Positions 1-11,479 of a stretch of DNA of 64,000 nt are shown here, in pieces. The DNA comes from Rotaria sordida. Its lineage: Eukaryota > Rotifera > Eurotatoria > Philodinida > Philodinidae. The DNA lies in the NCBI GenBank assembly GCA_905250125.1, contig CAJNOL010000045.1, positions 248,001-312,000 of the forward strand, read 5' to 3'. A program made the position numbers and the translations under genes. The notes under the pieces are model-generated. The model did not search any database, was not told where the DNA came from, and worked only from the letters and a program-made list of their open reading frames with translations. Numbering within the stretch: position 1 is the first letter of the stretch; the number at the start of each line of letters is the position of its first letter.

Positions 1-1796
1 TATCTACTATTTCTTTTTTCTTTATATTGTAATACTGTTACGAACATAGAGAAAGAAAAAAGAAAAAAGTAGATTTGAAAGTGTATTAATCATCCTTGCA
101 TTTGTTTATCTTATTCTGAGTGTCCAATTTTCTGAAAAAGATCAATTTCATTGATCTTAATCGTGAGGTAAAATAAAATATGTTCAACCAAGGAGAAAAG
201 GAAGAGACTCTTTATAGGATCAATATAGTATTTATTGTACACTTTTTTTTTTAAAAGAACAAAAAAGCTCATCATTTATCATCGACTAGAGACTAAAATA
301 AAATAGAATGATTTATAGATCTCGAGAAAATTTGGTATGCAAATTACGGCCCATATCGATATCCAGAAACAACATAGAAGAATATTTGTTTGAATGATGA
401 TCCAATTGTGATAGCTATGAATGAAAAGTGAAGCCCTCACCGCAATAGAAGACATTCTTGGAGGAATAATGCGCCGAACGTAATAGAAAACTAAGAGTCT
501 TCTATCGTGTGGAAAGGTTTAGGCTATCTCATTGTGTTTAACTAGAGTCCGTTCTTTTCAAATAAACGAATATCAGAGAAATTGTTTAAAAACAAAAATT
601 GTTAATTTACCGTTTTTTAAATAATAATAGCGATTAAGATAAAATTCTGTGAGTTTGATTCTCGAGTAATTAGAGGCGGATCTAGGAGTACAAGGATCTG
701 GTGATTGAGACTTTTCGCGAATAGAAGTAATAAAGAAGTCTTTTCGAGAATCTATCTAACGAATGTTTGCAGAAATGAATTAAAATGCTCAAATCGAGAA
801 AATCGCTAAGATAATGTCGATCGCATTTGTTCAAGTGCAATTTTGATACTCAGTAAAACTATTTGATGAATAACGTCTATTAGTTCAAAAAGAACATTAG
901 TCACTTATCTGGTAAATGGATGATGACTTCAAAAATAAACAAAAATTTGAAGTATTCAAAATCAAATAACACGATAGCTTCAACTTGAAAAAGAAGGATT
1001 TAAGCATTTGTCTTGAGAGTTTGTATATATTTTTTTTTTTGAGAAAGACCTGGTTGTTCTAATAAATATTGTACGATAAACTTTAAAAATGTAATGATGA
1101 AATGTAAAACTTTTTTATTTTTAAGATAGTTTTGTTTAATATTATCGATTCAACTGTCTTTTCAGGCAAAAAATATGTCCCCATATAAATAAATTTTTCA
1201 AAAAAGAAGTAAGTTCAAAGGATAACATGATAAGTAAAAAAAGATTTAATGGATTAGCTATGGTGTATAGTAATCGATATTTAGATATAAAATTAATTTT
1301 ACTCTTGATGAATTTTCTAAATCTAATCATCGTCTGAATCTTTGGCTTTGATTGCTCATTGCTTTATTTAGATAAAAGCTATTTGTTCATGAATTTTGTA
1401 GCTTGGAAAATCATATGTAAACGAGCGCACCACCTGATTGGCTTCTAAAAAAATTCTCGTTACTTTAGAGAGTACCATTTAGAAATCGTCCTCTAATTAG
1501 GATAGAATTCCCCTATCCATTACTGAGAAAAATTTATTATTATTAAACAGTATCATACACATGAGATACATTTAAATATATTTTTCAACTATGAAATGAT
1601 GATTTTATGCCCTAGATTCAAGTATGAAAATAATTCAAATGTTACAAATCCAAGAACATACAGCAACGATTTATTCAGCTGCTATTATATGTCATGTAAA
1701 ACACTTTCGAACAGACACTTTATTAGAAAGAATTATCAAGTAAGACAAATTTTAATCAATAATAAAAACAAAAAAAAAGAAAATCTTTATTATCAG
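1..1796. other. No recognisable gene; probable intron or 5' flank of condensin D2
   Basis: All frames are broken by frequent stops and I recognise no protein, RNA gene or element. Because the condensin D2 gene that follows lacks roughly its first 350-400 residues, this stretch is most simply a long intron, ending at the TATCAG acceptor at 1791-1796, with earlier exons outside the window. A 5' truncation of the gene is the alternative. The short open frames at 1142-1330 (-) and 1596-1799 (+) have no protein-like features. Confidence 0.4.
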
Positions 1797-4700
1797 TGAT
1801 ATGTGTCATATATGTCTATCGCCTTCGATTATTCAATCATCTGCATCAAATCATTCATGTCGTTCAAATACTTCTCTAGCAAACACTCAAAACGAAACAA
1901 ATAGTACTCGTACAATGGCAAAATTACTTGATGAATTATCAATTCATATATCTGATCATTTAATAAATTATATTAATCGTTTACTTGATTTATTCGATAG
2001 TGATTGTTTACAAATGCGTAATTGTTTATTAAATGTATGTGTAAATATAATTCGTTATTGTTCATCATTATCTCAATATAAAGAATTACGTGGTGAATTA
2101 TTTTTTTTAATAATTGATCAATATTTTCTTGATTGTAATGTTCATGTACGATCACATGCTATTGGTTTATGTATGAATTTAGTTGAATCAAAATTAATTC
2201 CAATTAAATTTTATTGTCATTTAACACAAGCAACTTTGGAAAGAATGAATGATACATCATGTATTGTAAGAAAACATGCTATACAACTAGCAATAAAATT
2301 ACTTAAATTTAATCCATATACAGATCGGGTAAAGATTTTTGTTTAGTAGAAGTTTTTTATGAAACACGATCTAAAATGAGTGTTGAAACGTAGGAGCAAA
2401 AATTTGGAGCCCTCCCTTACAGTGGACAGGAAAAGGGAGAGGGGCAAGAAGCAATCCCTACGATTACTGTAACTAATAACTTAGTATTTTATGTGATTAT
2501 GCTTCGCACTTGATGCTGATTATCTGTGCCTATCTAACCTCTTTTACTGATAATAATTCCGAGAGAATAGACTTTTTCAATACGCATTGAATAAACATTG
2601 TCTCGACCCAGAAGTGATTTAGCATTTGGAGAGGTTCCCTTGTAAATTATCAACGTTTCTCGATAAGAACTCCAAAGTTGAAAAGTATCTATGGAGTATA
2701 TTTACAACCAAACAATCGTTGTAGGAGTTTTAAAATGTATATATTTCAGTTTGCATTCTCTATTGAAAACTTAATCGATCTGAAAGTTAAATAATTATTA
2801 TATGAGTTATTCTGAATGCGTCTACATCGAAGGTTATATTTGAGACGCCGTATCTCAATAATGACTTAGTTCTGCATTTTTGCGTATTCACCAAAGTGAG
2901 TTAATGACATGCACTATTCGATAGTAAATCGAAATTCACATAAAAGTTCCGGGAAAACCCAGCGAAATTATTGTATTATTCACCAGCTATTATTTTTTGA
3001 CTATATTACGAGTAGTTTTTTAGTTCTATTGGGGCAGAAGAAACTTTAGAAAGTGAGAAATACCTGTAATATACAGTAAACATATAACGCTAAATAACAG
3101 TATAATATCTAATGAATAGAATTAGAATTTCAATTTGAAACGTACATTTTACTTGTAATAACTGTTGCTAGGTGACTAGTCTCTTGCAATCAAAATCCAA
3201 AGTGCAGTTAAATTCAGATACATAGCATCTCTGTCACAGACGTTATTGATATCCAATCAAATATCATATATCAATAACGTGTCGTTCTAATATATGAACC
3301 ACTTCCTTATTGAATTCCTATCAGCAGATACATCGTGTTTCACATTTTAATTCCGCAGAAATTGCACTAACAACTGGCTTTTTTTTCATATTATTATTGT
3401 AGTTTCTTCCAATTGGTGTGATGCTTGATGAATATAATGCTGAAATGAATAAATTAATTCGATTACAAAAATTATTAGGACAAACATTAAAAATAGAGAA
3501 TGTTTCAAATAATGTAAATAAAATAAATGAGAGAGAAGAAGAGAATGATCTGGATAATCAACATGTTTTATTTGAACGTATTGTTGAACAACAACAACGT
3601 GTTTGTTCAATGTATTTAACTGATGAATCATTACCATCATTTGAACAATATAATGCTGAAATGAGTATATTAATACAATTACAAAGTAAACTTAATAATT
3701 GTTTATCGACAAATTCTGATATTGAAATAAATGATGATGAAGAACCAAGTGAAAAAGCAACAAGATTATTTGATAATATGGTTAAACAATCAAAACTTGT
3801 GTAAGAAAGAAAACGATAATAAATTATTATATTTTTTATTATTATCTTGATTTATTATTCTAGATCTTATTTACATAATGCAACTGATTTTTGTAATCAT
3901 CTTCGAAGATTTCTTTTTAAAGATGCTTTTTATTTACTTAGTTCAAAAGTTACAAGTGATGTTCTTGAAATAATTGATTTTCTTGTTTTGGTATGATGTA
4001 AAAATAAAATATTTTTTTCTTAAATATTTTCTCTTTTTATTAGTGGTCAACATTTGAATGTGAATCAGCTATATATAAAAAACTTGAACAACATATGTTT
4101 TCATTAATTTGGTCAAATGATAAGAATATTTCAAATGCTGTTCTTAATGCATTTAAAAGAATATGTTTAAAAATTGATGAAGATAATAAAGATGACAAGT
4201 AAGAAAAATAATTGAATATTAGTATAGTAGTTCAAATTGATTTGAAGAAAAATTAGATTTATCAATACTTTTTTTAAAATTAAATTTTTTCTATCATCAT
4301 TTTCAAATTGATTGATATATTGGTAAAATTGATCTATAATTATTTTAACTTTTTTTTTTCCTATAGAATATCATCAAAACAAATAATTGAAAAATTACTT
4401 GATCAAATCGATTTAAATTTAACATTAACATTTGAACATATACTTAAACAACTTCTTAGTGAATCTACATCAATAACAGCAAATATATTTCATTTTATTG
4501 AAGTTCTTCTTGATTATTATTTGGAATTAACAATACATAATTCAAAAAAACATTTATCTGATGATTTTTTAAAACAAATTCGTCAACGTCAATCATCATT
4601 TTTACAATTAATATCATTTGTTATTCCATATGATAAAAAACATCGTTTATCATCACATTTCAATACAATTATTCAAAATCTTCTACGTAAAATTGATACA

Positions 4701-7700
4701 GAAAATCTTGATTATATTCGTTATCAAATGCAAATTATTTCAAATTTATTAATAACAAAAACTTCATATAATATTCCAAATGAATTTTATGATTTAATTA
4801 TTAAAAAATTACTTGATTCTAATATACAATCTAATCAACATTCATGGATTAATTGTATGAAACAAATAATAACAATTTTATTTCTTAGAGAACCTGTTCA
4901 AATATCAGCAAATGATTTAATAATGAAATTTCTTCAGTCATTAGCTGATCAAATTCAATGGCCATTGGATAATATTGATTATCAATCAAAATTAAATGAT
5001 ACATCATGGAAAATAATATTCATTCGAATGTTAGCATCAATAAATACTTTATTAACTCAACGAATACAAAAACACGAATGTAATAATTTATCATCAATAA
5101 AAAAAATTCATAAACAAAAAAATACTTTTATTACAAATGATGATGATGATAATGAAACTAATAATGAAAATTCTTTTATATCATCATCATCAGCAGCAGC
5201 ATCACCAATAACATCAACAGTATCACGACAATTATTTGATGACGAAGATGAAGATAGAATAGATAGTCCAGAAGATCATCTTACATTTATTCAACCACAA
5301 CAGTCGGATCTTAGCCATCTTGAAAATGAATTACTTCAATTAAATTCGTTTTTTTATTCAATTGAAAAATGGATTGAAACAGTAAGAATAATAATTTCAA
5401 ATCTAGTTTTTTCTGTTTAAATACAGTATTATGTTTTCTTTTGCTTTGTTAATTCAGAAGCGATGAAAAATAGATCTTTGATTTCTTTGTTAAATTTTAT
5501 CAAAAGTGGCAACAATGGAGTCCCGTAGAGGCTATATCAGTTTCTTTTTTGGGCATTTTCTGTTTAGAAAAATCGAAAAATATTTCGAAAGAGATGGACG
5601 ATCGTCCTCAACGTCCTCCTCTAAAACCTGTTGGATCGGGTCTGGATCCGAGAATAATGCACCCCACAGGTTCTAGTCGTCTAAAAAACGTATCGGAGGC
5701 GTTAGTCATCGAATACAAAAAATCGGACAAAACTGTCTCGTATCTTCAGAGCGACTATCCAATTCCGGGTGGAAGATTCCATCGAGAGTATTAAAGTACG
5801 ATTCGACTGCGTCCGGATCCGAAAATTTTGGACTCGACGGATTCTACTCCCCCCTCCCTATCTAAATTCGTCACTGAACATTTTGGTCTGTCCAACTAAA
5901 AAGAACTGTGATTGGCAAAAGTTGACCAGAAGATTTGTCGAATACTAATCGATCGAATTTATTCATTCGAAATCTTTTTTTTAATATTTTCATTTACTGT
6001 ACATTGATAATTGGCATGTGTTTTGAATAATGACAAAAATAAATAGTAGTCATCAACCCATTTACAAAAAAATAGAAATAATAGTAGTGTTATCGAACGT
6101 TGAGTTACAGTTTGACATCAGTGGATCACTTTTTTTTGTTGTCAAAGCTGTAAAAACTACGCTTTTTGATTGAGTTTAAAAATAATGTCATTCAGGGCGT
6201 TACCATAATATTTCAATGATAATTCTTTCCAGGAACAAACTTCCAAAAGAACAAATTTCACTATCGTGAGTTCTGTTGTCTTTGCTACAAACGTATATGA
6301 AACTATTTTATTCAGACTGAAAAAAATTTCCAGGAATGTGAGTTTTTTTAAATATCCTCGGTGAACGGAATCCTTTTAGATGTGTGCGTTACGACGATTT
6401 TTTATTCTTAAAAAGTCACCAAAGTTCAACTAAATGAAATGAAAATTTTAGTTAAACTAGAACGTTCATATATCTTAGTGCAATGTAAGTTTCAGTTCTT
6501 TGTGTTACGTCAAGTTATGACTGTCTGAAAATCAAAAATCAGTGACTTGTAAAATGTCTATTCATTATAGAATATCCTGTTAAGAAAAAAGCAATTTAAG
6601 AATTTTATTTACTTTTTTCGTTCTAGTTCATTTATGAGGATCATTCATTATATGATGAAAATCTTGTTTTAACAAGCATTCTAACTTGTACTCGTATGAT
6701 GTATGTTTCAACAATTCTATGTTCAAAATATGTCGATCGAATCTTTGAACTTTCTAAAATATGTACATATTCATCTGTACGTTCTGCTTTAATTGTTTCT
6801 CTTGGTGATCTTCTTCTTCGGTAAGTTAATATCTTATTGAATTCTTTATAATAATTTTAATTATAGACATCCAAATATACTTGAACCTTTTACACCACAA
6901 TTTTATGCACAAATTCATGATAAAGATTTAAATGTTGGTGAAACAGCATTATGTACTATTGCAATACTTATTTTACGAGAAATGATTAAAGTATAAAGAA
7001 AAATCTTTTTTTGAAGAAAAATCTTTGATTGAAATTTAATTTAATTAGGTACGTGGTTATATTAGTGAAATAGCATTATGCTTATTTCATTCTCATACAC
7101 CAATATCAAGTATAGCTCAACATTTTTTTGATGAATTATCTTTACGTCAACGTGGTATGGCTTTATTTAATGTTTTACCTGATATTATATCACGTTTATC
7201 AATGAATAATATATGTACACTTGATTTATTTCATCAAATTATTTCCTATCTTTTTTCATTTATAAAAAATGATCGTCATTGTGAAATATTGGTTAAACGT
7301 CTTTGTAGACAATTTAAACAAGCAAGGTAACCAAAAAAAAAAATAAATACATATATAAAATTTCATCTATTGAATTTATTTTAGTGGTGATGATCGAAAA
7401 CGTGCAAATATTGCATTTTGTCTTAGTAAACTTAATATAAAAACATTAGCATCATATCGTATATTAAAAGAAAATTTTCCACATATTATGGAAAAAAATG
7501 AACAAAATGAAGATGATTATGATAAAGAAGAACATTTAGCATGGAAAAAATATCTTATGGTATGTATTTATATTTCGAATAGATCTTTTTTGTAAAACAC
7601 GATTTAAAAGAATTCTTGAAGTATGGAGAGTAGAAATTTGCACACACACACACCTCCGCCTCGCCACAAAGACTCTAACATATGGGATCTACAGATCATC

Positions 7701-8389
7701 ACTGATATCCCTTGCAAAATCTATCCAGTAATCTCAATTTTGATCGAAAATAGAAATTGCGAAGGGTAAAAATATTGACAGAGACTTCAGCGTATTTTTT
7801 TTATTGAGTATATAAAAAGATGAGCAGTTTAAATTGAATTAAATTTATTTGATAGAAAAAGCACGGATGAAAAATCAATAATAAAGTTCTCGATAAATGA
7901 AGGCGTAGATTAGAGTTTGCCAGGTTCAAAAACTTCAAATGAGGTCCGAGACCGATTCGACTGGCTCTAGTATGAAAGTGCGTGCAGTTCTCTTAATCCA
8001 CATCCAGAAAATCGTCTGTTTTTTCATGACAGACGTTGTTGATATACGATGAAAAATCGTATATCTATAATGTCTCGTTCTAGTATATTAACTACTTCCT
8101 CACTGCATTTCTTCAAAAGTTAAGTAAAAGAATAGTGAAGAAATGTGTCCTGAAATAGATCGAGTAAAACAATCTCCCTATGATTAGCAATAGTAGCTAT
8201 ATAGTGTTTCATATTGTAATCCTGCAAGAATTGTGCCGATAGCCTTTTTTTCTGGGAAAGAAAATGTTTCTTGGTTTTTAGCCTGTTCTTAATGATATTG
8301 AACGACGTTTAAAACCAACAGAACTGAATTCATCAAAATCTTTATCATCTTCAACAACACCGAAACGAAAAGTTAGTCGCTTATCTTAA
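1797..8389 (+). CDS. NCAPD2: Condensin complex subunit 1 (condensin I non-SMC subunit D2), 5' partial
   Basis: HEAT-repeat subunit of condensin I, which compacts mitotic chromosomes. Exons read as 1797-2328, 3403-3800, 3864-3990, 4044-4198, 4367-5381, 6627-6820, 6867-6990, 7049-7326, 7385-7559 and 8282-8389; all junctions are GT-AG and keep phase, giving about 1034 residues. The start resembles the Cnd1 N-terminal region (MRNCLLNVCVNIIRY). The most diagnostic block is late: RHPNILEPFTPQFYAQ, then HFFDELSLRQRGMALFN and VLPDIISRLS, in the order seen in vertebrate D2. The tail is basic (PKRKVSRLS). A low-complexity acidic/serine stretch lies near 5140-5270. Seven introns are 46-168 bases, but three are 722-1245 bases and hold repeats. 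The N-terminal third is not in the window. Product call secure; exon edges inferred. Confidence 0.92.
2329..3402 (+). repeat. Repeat-derived condensin D2 intron, copy A
   Basis: This 1074-base intron matches the intron at 7560-8281 from just after the donor to the polypyrimidine tract. An 11-bp inverted pair, TGAAACACGAT at 2360-2370 and its complement at 3332-3342, lies near the two ends. Close to the 3' side is a perfect 13-bp hairpin stem (3240-3252 with 3268-3280), followed by a block ending in TTCCGCAGAAATTGCAC that recurs in copy B. It may be an introner-like unit or a TIR element inserted in pre-existing introns. Confidence 0.6.
5382..6626 (+). other. Long condensin D2 intron with unexplained open segment
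   Basis: A 1245-base intron. Around 5549-5930 base composition is less AT-rich and an open frame runs from 5549 to 5794. Two nucleotide blocks about 171 bases apart (near 5642 and 5813) resemble each other and would encode LDPRIMHPTGSS and PDPKILDSTDST. I do not recognise a family; it may be a mobile-element or minisatellite relic. Confidence 0.4.
7560..8281 (+). repeat. Repeat-derived condensin D2 intron, copy B
   Basis: This 722-base intron is a diverged, shorter relative of the intron at 2329-3402. Shared parts are the AAAACACGAT block after the donor (7594-7603), a hairpin at about 8033-8073, the GTCTCGTTCTAGTATATTAA segment, and a terminal block ending in TGCAAGAATTGTGCCGATAG. The hairpin arms differ from copy A but still pair. 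A short CA tract lies at about 7640. Confidence 0.55.
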
Positions 8390-8560
8390 ATCTCCAGATT
8401 ATCTAAGTATTTCTAATAGAATCTCTTGTAAAAAAAGAAAACATTTCTTTTTTTTTGTTTTTATATTGTATATATTAGAACATATTTTTGTGTTGTTTCT
8501 TGTTTTTTTTTTCTCATTAGAAAAAAAAATGAATTGTTCTTATTATTTGAAACAATGATA

Positions 8561-8566
8561 AATAAA
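8561..8566 (+). terminator. Probable polyadenylation signal of condensin D2
   Basis: An AATAAA hexamer about 170 bases after the condensin D2 stop. The convergent isomerase gene ends at 8620, so the two transcripts have very short or overlapping 3' ends. Confidence 0.5.
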
Positions 8567-8618
8567 ACTGCTACAAAAACAAAAAAAACCTAATTTATAA
8601 AAAAATGTTCTTCGTTAA

Positions 8619-8624
8619 TTTATT
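8619..8624 (-). terminator. Candidate polyadenylation signal overlapping the isomerase stop codon
   Basis: On the minus strand AATAAA spans 8624-8619 and contains the TAA stop (8622-8620). If used, the transcript would end a few tens of bases beyond the stop codon, which fits the 230-base gap to the convergent gene. Confidence 0.4.
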
Positions 8625-10304
8625 CAAGTCCTGTTTCAGTACCACATACAATAACTTCAATACCTAATGCTTGAAAACAAGCTGCTTTAGCTGCCAATGC
8701 TTTTTGTGCATCTTGAGCAGTAGGTGCATATGCAACTTGAATATGATTAGCTTTATGTTTTGCCATTAATTGATCTCGACTAACACCAAGCAATTGTGCA
8801 TTCATAATAGGCCATTGTGGTGTTGTATCACGCCAACGTCGTTCATTTTCTTCTTTTGGTAATTCAACAACATGTGCTCGTCCAATATCAGCTTTTAATC
8901 GATTATCTTCTGTATATATACGACTCCAAACAACTTCACCAGGTTTTGAAATACCACGAATTGTACCACCACCTTTATGAAAGTACATTGGTGGTTGACG
9001 TAAACTAACAGCACCTTTATAACCATCAGTTAAATGTTCCGGTGGAACAGCACCTGATATTTCAAAAACCCATGTAAATACACCATTATAATCTTCACCA
9101 TAACGTACATCATGTAATGTTGATTCAGGTGAATAACCTAATTGTTTCCAAATACGATTTGTAATAAATGCATCAACACCAGCACATTCATCAACTTCAT
9201 TAAAATGTGGTACAGCAGCATTTTCAAAAAGTACATGTTGATTTGTACGATCTTTAACAGGTGGTCGATCAACATTATTTAATAAACCTTCAGCTAAATC
9301 GGATGCTGGTACTAAATCTTTTAAACCTTGTTGATATTGAATACCAATTAAATCACAACCAAAATCATTTGCTAAACGTACAGCAGCAATATACATTTTA
9401 CATTGCCAAAGAATTTGTTCTTCAGTTAAATCCGTTAAATCATTTGGTTGTTCTTTTAAATCAAATTTCATGCCTTTATTTTTAAGCCAATCATAAACAG
9501 CACGAGCTTCATCATCTTTTGTTTGTTGCATTTCAAAAAATAGTGCTGATTGACTAAGACGTTCTTTAAAAATGCCTAATTTATGAAGAAGTTCATCGGG
9601 TATTATTGCATTATACATTCCCATACAACCCTAAATAAAATAAATAATTCAAAAATAAAAATTCAAAAATTTCTAATAAAATCTAATATTCATACTTCAT
9701 CAAATACCCCCATAATAGCTTTATGTTTTAATATATTTTCGGCTACTTTTTTGCCAATTTTTTCTAAATCATCTGGTATTTTTTTACATCCTTTTAATGG
9801 TCGTGCATGTGATAGATCATGTTGAATAGTTTCTGTTTCAAGCCATTCTTTAAGTGTATTTAAAAAGAATTTATCTGTAAAATCAACTGACCATAATGTA
9901 CTATATTTAACACCAGCTTTTGTTAATGAACCATTTAAATTAAGCATACCAACAAGACCTGGCCATTGTCCACACCAATTAGCTACAGTTAATATTGGAC
10001 CTTTATGTGTTGTTAAACCAGCTAAAACATGATGAGAATATTGCCAAACAGCTTCAGCAACAATTAATGGTACATCATCAGATGGTAAATTTGCAAATAC
10101 ATTCATACCCATACGTTGACTATCAATAAAACCATGTTTTTTGCTCTTATCATATTCATGTGCGCGTTTTACTGTATGACCAAGTGATTGAAGAGCTTTA
10201 CCTAATGCTTGTTCAAGTTTATCTTGTGCTTCCCAACATGTTTGATTAGCAGCAAGACGAGAATCACCACTGGCAATTAAATAAATAGGCGATCGTATTG
10301 GCAT
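8620..10304 (-). CDS. L-fucose/L-arabinose isomerase family protein of bacterial type
   Basis: Two exons, 10304-9696 and 9630-8620, joined in phase 0 across a 65-base GT-AG intron, give 538 residues, near the usual size of the family. Such enzymes interconvert aldoses and ketoses with a metal bound by acidic residues. Visible landmarks are [32 protein letters not shown], the junction block [17 protein letters not shown] (conserved acid plus CMGM), [16 protein letters not shown], and [17 protein letters not shown] in the C-terminal domain. No signal peptide is seen, so it is probably cytosolic. Animals generally lack this family, so a bacterial origin followed by intron gain is likely. Codon use matches the AT-rich neighbours, so the transfer is old. 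Family assignment good; the exact sugar is unknown. Confidence 0.72.
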
Positions 10305-11479
10305 TTTAAAAAATGTAAAAACTATTGGTCGACGTTTATTATTAACCTAGATTGGTAATGGTAATCGTTTTTTTTGTATATATTTCTTGTGTTACAATCG
10401 CACACACCTGTGCCTTTCTCCTGTACGTGCCCCTTTATATATATAATCAAAGAGCAAAGACGATAGTACAAAAAAATAAAAAGAATAGGAGAATAAAAAA
10501 AAAACCTTAGCATATTAAAAGATATGGTTAAACAAGATAGATAAGATAAGACAAAACTTTTGTTAAGGTGCATTTAACTATATCAAAGCATCGAACAAAA
10601 AAGAAATAGAACAAACCTTACTCGATTGTCGTCACGAAAAGAAACAGAATATACTTGAGAATGAAACACATTTGATAATAAACACATGCTATGATAAGCA
10701 TTCATGTTTAAATTATATATCGAGCCCTAGATATCTGTCAAAACACATTTATCTGCCTTCTGCTCATGATTATTTTAGCTAGAATATGATCTTCAAAAAA
10801 AATTATTTAATTCTTATAAGAAAATAAATGATCGTAATGTGAAATAAAATCATTATTCAAATGTAATAAATATTACACAATGAATTCTAAATTGGTACCA
10901 GAAAAATTTCATCATAATTTTATTCGATATTATATTGTTTATTTGAAATAAATATCTATCATGCATCTATAATCATCTTTAACATAAAGAAAATGATTGT
11001 TTCACTAGTGACGTGACTAAAGATAGGCCAAGCGATATGTCGCCCTTCCAATGATGATCTTTCCTCCTAATAACAAGAAAAAGAAAAAGTTAATAATCGT
11101 TTCAGTTATACTATCTCAGATGAATTTTTTTTGAAAAATTGTAGGGTACTGCCCCATACTACCAACGATTTCCTTCTTACGCTATACTATGTTACACATA
11201 AAAAAGAATCAGAGTACGCGTTATACAGCGTCATCTGTTACAAATTAATGACATTTAAGATGTCTCTCAATATAGAATCACAATATCCAATCAGCGAAAT
11301 CAATAAATTAAATTATCAGCTTGTGACATAGAATATTGATTTATCTTGTATTAGTACTGGTACTATCACAAAAGTGATCAAGTCAGAATTTTAGTTTAAC
11401 AATAATTTAATCGAAAAACACAATAATTATTTTTTTTCTTTTTATTCAATGCAAATGATAATAATTTGTTATTAAACAA
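10305..11479. other. Intergenic; divergent 5' flanks of isomerase (-) and iRhom (+)
   Basis: No coding sequence is supported. It is the divergent spacer between the isomerase start at 10304 and the first iRhom exon at 11480, so promoters for both are expected here. No motif was recognised. Confidence 0.4.

Noticed and set aside
1973-2155. Minus-strand 60-residue frame
   Set aside because: Shadow of the condensin D2 exon.
8817-9825. Plus-strand frames of 63-80 residues
   Set aside because: Antisense shadows of the isomerase exons.
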